Shown here one piece after another: positions 1 to 7,672 of a DNA stretch of 64,000 nucleotides. The notes under the pieces are model-generated. The model had not been told where the DNA came from. It searched no databases and was given only the letters and a program-made list of their open reading frames with translations. This DNA is from Sunxiuqinia sp963677175 (GTDB lineage Bacteria; Bacteroidota; Bacteroidia; Bacteroidales; Prolixibacteraceae). The translations under genes and the position numbers were made by a program. The stretch covers positions 620,001 through 684,000 of the forward strand of contig CAXXES010000004.1 in NCBI GenBank assembly GCA_963677175.2. The letters are read 5' to 3'. Position 1 is the stretch's first letter. The number at the start of each line of letters is the position of its first letter.

Positions 1-26
1 AAATAGATAACCCGCCAGCGTTCTTA

Positions 27-57
27 ACCATTGGGTGCCGCGGTTTCCGAACCGCGA
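27..57. repeat. Dispersed palindromic repeat, copy 1
   Basis: About 30 bp, starting CCATTGGGTGCCGCGG, recurs almost unchanged at 57655-57685 (one difference). The core is a hairpin with stem CGCGGTT/AACCGCG (39-45 with 50-56) and loop TCCG. It lies in non-coding DNA in both places. It is probably one member of a genome-wide family of short palindromic repeats; its function is unknown. Confidence 0.7.
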
Positions 58-130
58 TCTATTCTCCTTCGTTAGTAACCACAGATTTCACGGATGAATA
101 AGTCCGATGAGAAGTACTTGCTGCAACTAA

Positions 131-238
131 GTTCAACCCACTCCGGGGTTGTTTGATTGTGGTTGTTCGCTTACTCCCGAGCTTCGCACGGGGTCATTAA
201 CATTTCACTCGTTGGGGGAACCGGTTACTTTCGGGAAG
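131..238. repeat. Short hairpin-array repeat, diverged copy
   Basis: Three short GC-rich inverted repeats follow one another: CAACCC...GGGTTG near 133-151, CTCCCG...CGGGG near 174-195, and a weaker one near 211-225. Order and spacing match the better preserved copy at 23793-23882, for example TTCAACCC followed about 40 bp later by TTAMYCC. The stretch 1-297 has no convincing gene; the short frames crossing it translate repeat sequence. I see nothing else in it apart from the nqr terminator at its right edge. Confidence 0.5.
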
Positions 239-297
239 TCTATGAATTTAGTAGTTTTTCCACAAGGATTTGAACTGATCCGTTTTTCAAAGCACAG

Positions 298-330
298 AAA
301 AAAAGAGCCTCCAACCTCGGTTGAAAGCTC
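298..330 (-). terminator. Rho-independent terminator of the nqr operon
   Basis: On the minus strand, 26 nt after the nqrF stop codon, a 12-bp stem (319-330 pairing with 305-316, two G-U pairs) is followed by a seven-U run (304-298). It is well placed to end the nqrABCDEF transcript. Confidence 0.75.
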
Positions 331-355
331 CTGTATTTTATAATCGCGGGGCAAT

Positions 356-1618
356 TTAACTTCCAAAATCGTCAAACATGACGTTTTCATTCGGAACGCC
401 CAAGTCATACAACATTTTCTGAATGGCGTTATTCATCATCGGTGGGCCGCACAGATAATAGTCAATTTCTTCGGGTTCTTCGTGTTTACCAAGATACATG
501 TCGTGAATCACCTGGTGGATGAATCCTTTCGGTCCATCCCAGTTGTCTTCGGGCTGTGGATCAGATAAGGCCAGGTGGAACGAGAAATTCGGGAATTTCT
601 CTTCAATGGCTCTGAACTGGTCGTAGTAGAAAACTTCTCTCCAGGAACGGGCTCCGTACCAGAAGGTAATTTTCTTATCCGATTCTTTCAGGGTATGGAA
701 CAGGTGGAATAAGTGCGAACGCATGGGAGCCATACCGGCACCACCTCCAATAAACATCATTTCGTTGTCATTATCTTTCAGGAAGAATTCACCGTAAGGG
801 CCTGAAATAGTTACTTTATCGCCTGGTTTACGCGAGAAAATGTAAGAAGAACAAATTCCTGGATTTACTTTTTGGAAACCACCATTGACACGGTCAAACG
901 GAGGAGTTGCAATACGGATGTTCAGCATCACTATGTTTCCTTCGGCTGGGTGGTTAGCCATAGAATAGGCACGGAAAGTGGGTTCCGGATTTTTCATTTT
1001 CAGGTCGAACATGTTGAATTGTTCCCATTCAGGGCGGAACTTGTCATCAACTTCAATATCTTTGAAGTTGACCTCAATTTTAGGAACATCAATCTGAATA
1101 TATCCGCCTGATTTGAAATCAAGATTTTCGCCTTCAGGTAAGCGAACCACAAACTCTTTAATGTAGGTAGCGACGTTGCTATTCGAAACTACTTCGCATT
1201 CCCACTTCTTAATTCCCATGATTTCTTGGGGGATTTTCAGCTCCATGTCTTCCTTTACTTTCACCTGACAAGCCAGACGCCAATTGTCATTTTGTTCTTT
1301 TCGGGTGAAATAGCCGGTTTCAGTAGGAAGAATAGAACCTCCGCCATCGACAACCTGGCAGCGGCACATGGCACAAGTACCTCCACCACCACAAGCAGAG
1401 GGAAGGAAAATTTTGTTATTTCCAAGGGTGGTCAGCAAAGTGTCGCCGGGGTTGGTTTCAATAACCTTGTCGCCCTTGTTGATGTCAACCTTGACGATTC
1501 CCGAGGGCATCAGTTTCTTCTTCGCATACAGCAAGATCGATACCAGCAGAATCACCATCAACAGGAAAACAGCGATACTGGTAATAACGACTGTCGTTTG
1601 AGTTGCTAAAAATATCAT
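356..1618 (-). CDS. nqrF: Na+-translocating NADH:quinone reductase subunit F
   Basis: NqrF is the electron-input subunit of Na+-NQR: it oxidises NADH through FAD and passes electrons to a 2Fe-2S centre. The 420-aa protein shows one N-terminal membrane helix (about residues 9-31), then a ferredoxin domain with cluster cysteines C76, C82, C85 and C118. An FNR-like module follows, with the FAD motif RAYSMAN, a GPYGEF element, the nucleotide-binding GGGAGMAPMRS segment and a C-terminal LCGPPMMN. Length and order are normal for the family. It is the last gene of nqrABCDEF, 20 nt after nqrE, and is followed by a terminator. Confidence 0.97.
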   Translation of the reverse strand: MIFLATQTTVVITSIAVFLLMVILLVSILLYAKKKLMPSGIVKVDINKGDKVIETNPGDTLLTTLGNNKIFLPSACGGGGTCAMCRCQVVDGGGSILPTETGYFTRKEQNDNWRLACQVKVKEDMELKIPQEIMGIKKWECEVVSNSNVATYIKEFVVRLPEGENLDFKSGGYIQIDVPKIEVNFKDIEVDDKFRPEWEQFNMFDLKMKNPEPTFRAYSMANHPAEGNIVMLNIRIATPPFDRVNGGFQKVNPGICSSYIFSRKPGDKVTISGPYGEFFLKDNDNEMMFIGGGAGMAPMRSHLFHLFHTLKESDKKITFWYGARSWREVFYYDQFRAIEEKFPNFSFHLALSDPQPEDNWDGPKGFIHQVIHDMYLGKHEEPEEIDYYLCGPPMMNNAIQKMLYDLGVPNENVMFDDFGS

Positions 1619-1638
1619 TGTTAAGAGTTTTTATCTGA

Positions 1639-2256
1639 TTATAGTTTTATTCCCATGAATCCCATAAAGGCCAATCCCATCAAACCGGTCACAATAAATG
1701 TAATTCCAAGGCCTTTCAGAGGAGCCGGAACATGCGAATATTCAATTTTTTCGCGAATAGCAGCAATACCTATAATAGCCAAAAACCAGCCAACACCTGA
1801 ACCGATGCCATAAACAGAGGCTTCGCCGATGTTGAGAAACGCTTTTTGCTGCATGAATAGTGATCCCCCAAGGATGGCGCAGTTTACTGCAATCAAGGGT
1901 AAAAAGATCCCAAGTTGGGTGTACAGTACCGGGGCAAATTTTTCTACCACCATTTCAACGAGCTGAACCATGGATGCAATGACAGCAATGAACATGATGA
2001 AACTCAGGAAGCTCAGGTCAACTTCTGCGAAAGTCGGGCTCAACCAAGTTAAGGCTCCTTCTTTCAACACGTAGTTTTCGAGTAGATAATCCACCGGTAC
2101 GGTTATTCCTAATACAAAGATGACAGCCAATCCAAGGCCGGTAGCCGTTTTAACCGATTTAGATACCGCCAGGTAAGAACACATGCCCAGGAAGTAGGCA
2201 AAAATCATGTTCTCAATAAAGATGGATTTAATGAATATGTTTATCAGGTTTTCCAT
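1639..2256 (-). CDS. nqrE: Na+-translocating NADH:quinone reductase subunit E
   Basis: Integral membrane subunit of Na+-NQR, 205 aa, about six predicted membrane helices. NqrE and NqrD are paralogous inverted-topology partners that hold an intramembrane iron site between them and form part of the Na+ path (family knowledge). The conserved N-terminal stretch with SYLAVSKSV and the central AVNCAILGG, which contains the iron-ligand cysteine region, are visible. It sits between nqrD (20-nt gap) and nqrF in the operon. Length matches typical NqrE of about 200 aa. Confidence 0.96.
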   Translation of the reverse strand: MENLINIFIKSIFIENMIFAYFLGMCSYLAVSKSVKTATGLGLAVIFVLGITVPVDYLLENYVLKEGALTWLSPTFAEVDLSFLSFIMFIAVIASMVQLVEMVVEKFAPVLYTQLGIFLPLIAVNCAILGGSLFMQQKAFLNIGEASVYGIGSGVGWFLAIIGIAAIREKIEYSHVPAPLKGLGITFIVTGLMGLAFMGFMGIKL

Positions 2257-2276
2257 AATTTCTTTTTTTAAGCGGA

Positions 2277-2927
2277 TTAATCTTCAATCAGTTTGCGGTT
2301 TCGGCTACGCTGAACCCAAATAATTACACCAATGGTGATCAGGGCCATCGGCGGAAGAATCATCATTCCGTTGTTGGCATAAAAACCACCATTCGCAATG
2401 TACCAGCTGGAAGGGATAATGTTATATCCCCAGATGCTTCCTGAACCAAACAGTTCGCGGACAAATCCAACGATAACCAGGATGACACCATAACCGGCGC
2501 CATTGCCAATACCATCCAAAAATGCAGGCCAGGGCTTGTTTCCCAAGGCAAAGGCCTCCAGGCGTCCCATGATAATACAGTTGGTAATAATCAGACCCAC
2601 AAATACGGACAATTGCTTACTAACATCGTATACAAAAGCCTTTAGCACCTGGTCAACCAAGATTACCAAAGCGGCAATGACAACCAGCTGCACAATAATC
2701 CTGATGCGGTTAGGAATGGTATTTCTGAGTAGTGAAATAATCACATTGGCAAAAGCAAGTACAGCGATTACTGACAGGGACATCACTAGGGATGGCTTAA
2801 GTTGCGCAGTCACCGCCAATGCCGAACAAATACCAAGTATCTGAACCGTAATTGGGTTACTGCTGTTTAGCGGATCGCTCAGCAGCTTCAGATTCTTCTT
2901 TGAAAATAAAGGTTCTCTATCACTCAT
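2277..2927 (-). CDS. nqrD: Na+-translocating NADH:quinone reductase subunit D
   Basis: Membrane subunit of Na+-NQR, 216 aa, six hydrophobic segments. It is the paralogue of NqrE/RnfA and carries the matching TNCIIMGRLEAFA motif around residues 115-127 plus GICSALAVT near residue 32, the paired cysteine-bearing half-helices of this family. It is placed 6 nt after nqrC and 20 nt before nqrE, so it is almost certainly co-translated with them. Length is normal. Confidence 0.96.
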   Translation of the reverse strand: MSDREPLFSKKNLKLLSDPLNSSNPITVQILGICSALAVTAQLKPSLVMSLSVIAVLAFANVIISLLRNTIPNRIRIIVQLVVIAALVILVDQVLKAFVYDVSKQLSVFVGLIITNCIIMGRLEAFALGNKPWPAFLDGIGNGAGYGVILVIVGFVRELFGSGSIWGYNIIPSSWYIANGGFYANNGMMILPPMALITIGVIIWVQRSRNRKLIED

Positions 2928-2933
2928 TTTCTT

Positions 2934-3626
2934 TTATTTTTTCTGGTTCAAAAAAGCATTGTAGGCGTTCAAGTCATCCAAAAGCATTTTCTCCAATCCT
3001 TTTGAAGTAATCGTTCCTCCTGAAATACCATCAACCCGGTGCTTCGCCGGAGCTGTTTCGTTTGACTTGGCTACAACGACAGATACTAATGTGCCGTTAT
3101 CGTAAATTTCCTTGCCTTTAAATTGGTCTTGAAAATTGGCGGTGGCTATTTCAGCACCCAGACCAGGAGTTTCTCCCTGGTGGTCGAATGAGGCGCCGTA
3201 TATGGTTGACATGTTGTTTTCCAATGAAAGGTAGCCCCAGATTGGTCCCCAAAGACCTGTTCCACGGAGCGGCAAAATATACTTTACACCACCGTCAATC
3301 TGACATTCAAAAACAGGCAGCAGTTGTTCTTCTACCGGTTTGGCACGTTCTTTTTTCAAATCAATCGTAAACGCGTTACCTTCAACTTTTTCTCCTTTGG
3401 AGTTGACGACGTAGCTATTCACAATTTTTTCGGCGTAAACTTCTTCCGCGTTTTTTACATCAGTTGTAATATTGACCGAAGCCAGAATATTCTGCTTCTT
3501 TTCGACTTCAATATTTTTATCCTGAAATGGTTTTAAGCTGATGGCAGCCACCGAAAGAATGGCAGCAACCAAGATCACCATTCCTGATGCGTATATAAAT
3601 GTGTAAACATTACTGTTCCTATCCAT
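2934..3626 (-). CDS. nqrC: Na+-translocating NADH:quinone reductase subunit C
   Basis: NqrC carries a covalently bound FMN on the periplasmic side and relays electrons within Na+-NQR. The 230-aa protein has one N-terminal membrane anchor (about residues 9-31) and a periplasmic FMN-binding domain. The flavinylation motif is SGGTITSK, with T205 the expected attachment residue, just before the C-terminus as in characterised NqrC. Attachment needs an ApbE flavin transferase, which is not in this window. It lies between nqrB (19-nt gap) and nqrD. Confidence 0.96.
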   Translation of the reverse strand: MDRNSNVYTFIYASGMVILVAAILSVAAISLKPFQDKNIEVEKKQNILASVNITTDVKNAEEVYAEKIVNSYVVNSKGEKVEGNAFTIDLKKERAKPVEEQLLPVFECQIDGGVKYILPLRGTGLWGPIWGYLSLENNMSTIYGASFDHQGETPGLGAEIATANFQDQFKGKEIYDNGTLVSVVVAKSNETAPAKHRVDGISGGTITSKGLEKMLLDDLNAYNAFLNQKK

Positions 3627-3645
3627 TTTTTTCTTTTTTAAGAGA

Positions 3646-4803
3646 TTAAGCGCTCTGTTGAACTCGTTTTAAACGACGTTTGATATTTCCCTGAACCACA
3701 TAATGGTCAATGAGCGGAGCAAAGGTATTCATCAGCAGGATGGAAAGCATCATTCCTTCCGGGTAGGCAGGGTTTACCACACGAATCAGAATCGCTAATA
3801 AACCAATCAGGAATCCGTAAATCCATTTGCCGCGGTCGGTTTGTGCGGCTGATACCGGATCAGTAGCCATGAAAACAGCTCCAAAGGCAAAACCCCCAAT
3901 AATCAGGTGCTCCCAGAAAGGCATAGCCATATACGCGTTGACCGCAAAAATATTCAGTAGAATACCCATAAACAGACCACCCAATACGGTGGAAAGCATG
4001 ATTTTCCAGTTGCCAATGCCAGTGATAAGCAGAATAGCAGCTCCGATGAGAATAGCCAAAGTCGATGTTTCTCCGATTGAGCCGGGAATCAGGCCAATAA
4101 AGGCATTCCAAACATTCAGGTCGGTATTCCCCAAAACTGCTTCGGCCATTGGGGTAGCGCCTGTAAAACCGTCGGCCATTTTCTCTACGCCGCTAGCCGA
4201 AATCCACACCGAGTCGCCCGACATTTGGGCCGGATAGGCAAAGAACACGAAAGCCCGGGCAACCAGTGCTGGGTTCCAGATATTCATTCCAGTTCCTCCA
4301 AATACTTCTTTACCAAAGACTACGGCAAATGCGGTGGCCACTCCGATCATCCACAGCGGGGTATTGATTGGCATAATCAGCGGGATTAACATCCCGGAGA
4401 CAAGGAATCCCTCGTTGACTTCGTGACCACGAAACTGGGCGAAAATGAACTCAATACCCAGACCAACGCCGTACGAAACAATGATTACCGGCAATACTTT
4501 CCACAGTCCAAAAAGGAACAGGTCGAAGAAGGCGGCGGTTTCCAGTTGCCCGAGTGCACCGAAATGCTGGTAGCCAATATTGTACATTCCCATTAATAAA
4601 GCTGGGACAAGAGCCATAACCACGATTCCCATGGTCCGCTTCAAATCAATATAATCATGAATATGAGTTCCTGATTTGGAGGTATTTTTCTGAACGAAGG
4701 CCAAAGTAAAGAACGAATCGTGAGTAGAATGCAACCAATGGTATTTGGCGCCTTTCTGTACATGTGGCTTCGTCTTTTCAAAAAAGTTTCTTAACGCTTT
4801 CAT
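3646..4803 (-). CDS. nqrB: Na+-translocating NADH:quinone reductase subunit B
   Basis: Main membrane subunit of Na+-NQR, 385 aa, with about ten hydrophobic segments. It binds FMN covalently and riboflavin non-covalently and contributes the quinone and Na+ sites. The FMN attachment motif DGFTGATPMAEA is present, with T217 the expected acceptor. A soluble N-terminal stretch of about 50 residues precedes the first helix, as is usual. Second gene of the operon, after nqrA (35-nt gap). No truncation or odd residue seen. Confidence 0.96.
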   Translation of the reverse strand: MKALRNFFEKTKPHVQKGAKYHWLHSTHDSFFTLAFVQKNTSKSGTHIHDYIDLKRTMGIVVMALVPALLMGMYNIGYQHFGALGQLETAAFFDLFLFGLWKVLPVIIVSYGVGLGIEFIFAQFRGHEVNEGFLVSGMLIPLIMPINTPLWMIGVATAFAVVFGKEVFGGTGMNIWNPALVARAFVFFAYPAQMSGDSVWISASGVEKMADGFTGATPMAEAVLGNTDLNVWNAFIGLIPGSIGETSTLAILIGAAILLITGIGNWKIMLSTVLGGLFMGILLNIFAVNAYMAMPFWEHLIIGGFAFGAVFMATDPVSAAQTDRGKWIYGFLIGLLAILIRVVNPAYPEGMMLSILLMNTFAPLIDHYVVQGNIKRRLKRVQQSA

Positions 4804-4838
4804 TGAATTATCTATTTTGTTTCAAGCAATTCGATCGG

Positions 4839-6191
4839 TTATCCTAGTTCTTTAATCATCGAGTTAATCCCTTCGCGCAGGATTTCCTGTACTTTTATTT
4901 TTGATGTACAGGCATATTCGCAAAGCGCCAGATCTTCTTCAACTAACTCGTAAATGCCCAGTTGTTCCATCTTGTCAATGTCGTTAACTAAGATTGATTT
5001 GAGCAAGTGAACCGGCAGAATATCCATTGGAAGGAATTTTTCGTATTGACCAGAGAGGACAAAAGCTCGTTCTCCGCCGTGCAGATTTGCGTTCAACACA
5101 TATTCTTTTTTGGGGAATAATTTAGAGAAGAATGCTTTGCTGGCCGAGAATTTATCAACCCCAGGAACGGCCCATCCCATGAACTCGTATTCATCACCTT
5201 CTGGAATAACGGTGATTTGCTGATCAAAATAGCCCAGGTAGCCGTCGGTATCAATTTTTGTTCCAGTCAATACGTTCCCGCTGATGATCCGCTCATTCAC
5301 CTCATTCTTTGTTTTGCCTTTCAATAAACTTGTCAGTAGGGTGCCGTGGATCGTTTTGTAGTATTTTGGTCCTTTTACTTCCGAACCAGTCAAAGCAATG
5401 GTTTTACTGAGATCCAGTTTGCCGGTTTCAAATAAGCGGCCTATAAACACCAGGGCTTGCGGGCTCAACGTCCAAATGATATCGGATTTCCCGATCGGGC
5501 AGATTTTACTGATCTGGATGCCTACATTTCCTGCTGGATGCGGACCTTCAAAGGTATTGGTCTCAATATTTTTAAGCGATGCAAAAACGCCGGATGATTG
5601 CTTGGGTGAAAGCCCCAAGTAAATTTTTCCGTCGGTCAGCTTCTTAACAGCATCAATTCCAGTTTGAAGTGCTGACTTTTCTTTTGAAAACAGAAAGTCA
5701 AAGTCAACAGCAAGTGGCGCCGAATCAAATGCCGAAATAACAATGTTGTTTGGAACAACCGATGGTTTTGCCAAAATGCCGTATGGACGTTGTTTGAGGA
5801 ACGGCCATAAGCCGCTCTTAAGCAGTTGGTCACGAACCTCCTCGCGAGACAACTTGGAAGGATCAGCTTTGGTGAATTCACAGTGCTCGTTTTTCCCGTC
5901 AGGTTCAACAACAATCTCTAAAATCTTGCGTCGTTCTCCACGGTTCACGGCATGTACCGTTCCACTAACCGGAGACGTAAATAAAATTTCAGGGTTGTAT
6001 TTGTCGAAGAAGAGGGCATCACCAGCTTTTACCGGGGTATCAGCTTTCACGCTTAACTTTGGAGTCAAGCCTAAAAAATCAGTTGGCTTAAGGGCGACTG
6101 ATTTTGGTGCGGGAGCATCCTCAAGAACCGCATCAGCAGCTCCTTTCAGCCGGATATTGAATCCGCGTTTCAATTTAAAATGCTTTGACAT
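4839..6191 (-). CDS. nqrA: Na+-translocating NADH:quinone reductase subunit A
   Basis: Cytoplasmic subunit of Na+-NQR, 450 aa, implicated in ubiquinone binding; it has no cofactor motif of its own. The N-terminal barrel-sandwich region (RGFNIRLKG, then the TPVKAGDALFFDK hairpin near residue 55 and SPVSGTVHAVNRGERR near residue 75) is typical of NqrA and distinguishes it from RnfC, which would carry 4Fe-4S motifs. It is the first gene of the operon, and a good Bacteroidota promoter lies at 6227-6257 just upstream. Confidence 0.95.
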   Translation of the reverse strand: MSKHFKLKRGFNIRLKGAADAVLEDAPAPKSVALKPTDFLGLTPKLSVKADTPVKAGDALFFDKYNPEILFTSPVSGTVHAVNRGERRKILEIVVEPDGKNEHCEFTKADPSKLSREEVRDQLLKSGLWPFLKQRPYGILAKPSVVPNNIVISAFDSAPLAVDFDFLFSKEKSALQTGIDAVKKLTDGKIYLGLSPKQSSGVFASLKNIETNTFEGPHPAGNVGIQISKICPIGKSDIIWTLSPQALVFIGRLFETGKLDLSKTIALTGSEVKGPKYYKTIHGTLLTSLLKGKTKNEVNERIISGNVLTGTKIDTDGYLGYFDQQITVIPEGDEYEFMGWAVPGVDKFSASKAFFSKLFPKKEYVLNANLHGGERAFVLSGQYEKFLPMDILPVHLLKSILVNDIDKMEQLGIYELVEEDLALCEYACTSKIKVQEILREGINSMIKELG

Positions 6192-6226
6192 GGTAATCCC
6201 TTGTTGTGGTTATTATTTTAGGCTGG

Positions 6227-6257
6227 CAAAAGTACATATTTAAAAAACTTCTCCCAA
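6227..6257 (-). promoter_or_regulatory. Promoter of the nqr operon
   Basis: The minus strand reads TTG (6257-6255), 20 bp, then TACTTTTG (6234-6227), a full match to the Bacteroidota -7 consensus TAnnTTTG with the right spacing to a -33 TTG. Transcription would begin about 30 nt upstream of the nqrA ATG at 6191. Confidence 0.65.
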
Positions 6258-6388
6258 TCTTTGTTTCATAAACTTAGACGAATAGAAATATTTATATACG
6301 TTTAACCGTTACCAAGTTTGAATATGCTGTTCCCCCAAAGTTTAGAAACCACTTAAATGTTTAAATACACGTGAAAAAGATAAAACAA

Positions 6389-7672
6389 ATGAAGTTTTTT
6401 TCCCCTCTGATCATCATAATTGCCGGTGTTATTTTAACGTTAAGTTCGTTGGCGCAGGAAAGGATTGAGTATGATTACGAGAATGCGGTATTCAAAGAAG
6501 AAATAAAATCGGTACAAGCCTATCGTGAAGGCTTTGAATTGAGCTATCCTGTGTATGAATTGGGAACACCAGCCGGACTTGTTTTTAAGTTTGATGATTT
6601 ATCGGACGAACCTAGAAATTATTATTATACACTCATTCACTGTGATGCTGACTGGAATGAATCCTTCATTCTGCAGAATGAGTATTTGGAGGGTTTTTAT
6701 GACAATCCGGTGGACGATTACGCACCCAGTTTTAATACTACGATGACATATGTCAATTACCTGATTCGGATTCCGAATGAGAAAGTTCAGCCAACGCGTT
6801 CGGGAAATTACGCGTTGGTGGTTTATGAAGAAGGAGACAAGGAGAATCTGGTGCTTACCCGCCGGTTTCATGTGCTCGATCAAAAAGTGAATGTCTCGGG
6901 TGTTGTGAAACGTGCTACTTTCGATTCTTTTAAAGGCGATAATCAGGAAGTCGATTTTACGATCAACCATTCTAACTTGCGTCTGGTCAATCCGCGTGAC
7001 GAAGTCAAGGTGGTGGTGATGAAAAACCGACGTTGGGATACGGCTATTCGTGACCTAAAGCCACTGTTTATCTGCGAAAGCGAGTTGGCGTATGATTATG
7101 ACAAGGAGAATGTTTTTCCGGGGGGAAATGAATACCGCTATTTTGATATTCGCACCCGCCGCTACAATGGAGAGAATGTTCTGGAAACCAGTTTTCACCG
7201 ACCCTACTATCATGTCACTCTGCATCCGGATGAGCTGAGGTCGAACAAAAAATATTTTGGCTACCGCGAAATGAACGGTAATTTTGTTGTTGAAAGTCAG
7301 GATCGGGTAGAGGATTATGACACCGAGAGTGACTACTTTTTTGTCCATTTCACTTTGCCGCTTGAAGCGCAACTGGTTGGTGGGACGGTCAATGTTATGG
7401 GAGCCTTAACCGATTGGAATGTCAACAAAAGCAACGAAATGACCTGGAATTATGAACAGGCAACCTATGAGCTTACCTTGTTGCTGAAGCAGGGATACTA
7501 CAATTATCAATACGTCTATGTTCCGGAAGGTTCGCTGAAAGCGGATGAAACTGTAATTGAAGGGACCCATTACGAAACAGAAAATGAATACCAGATATTA
7601 GTATACTACCGGGGAATATCGGGGAGATATGACCAGTTGGTTGGTTATCAGATTTTAAATGCTGATTTTTAG
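6389..7672 (+). CDS. Type IX secretion system plug-like protein (DUF5103)
   Basis: Secreted protein of about 427 aa with a signal peptide (positively charged start, hydrophobic residues about 5-20, cut near SLAQE). The body matches my recollection of the DUF5103 / T9SS plug family: an N-terminal Ig-like domain rich in YYTLIHCDADW-like sequence, and a C-terminal sandwich domain with VNVMGALTDWN near residue 335. In the family, the plug closes the periplasmic face of the SprA translocon. No other T9SS gene is nearby. An in-frame GTG at 6371 would add six residues; I prefer the ATG. The stop codon overlaps that of the convergent kinase by 3 bp. Confidence 0.8.
   Translation: MKFFSPLIIIIAGVILTLSSLAQERIEYDYENAVFKEEIKSVQAYREGFELSYPVYELGTPAGLVFKFDDLSDEPRNYYYTLIHCDADWNESFILQNEYLEGFYDNPVDDYAPSFNTTMTYVNYLIRIPNEKVQPTRSGNYALVVYEEGDKENLVLTRRFHVLDQKVNVSGVVKRATFDSFKGDNQEVDFTINHSNLRLVNPRDEVKVVVMKNRRWDTAIRDLKPLFICESELAYDYDKENVFPGGNEYRYFDIRTRRYNGENVLETSFHRPYYHVTLHPDELRSNKKYFGYREMNGNFVVESQDRVEDYDTESDYFFVHFTLPLEAQLVGGTVNVMGALTDWNVNKSNEMTWNYEQATYELTLLLKQGYYNYQYVYVPEGSLKADETVIEGTHYETENEYQILVYYRGISGRYDQLVGYQILNADF

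Noticed and set aside
1226..1609. 127-codon plus-strand frame opposite nqrF
   Set aside because: Shadow of nqrF with low-complexity threonine/serine runs; no independent support.
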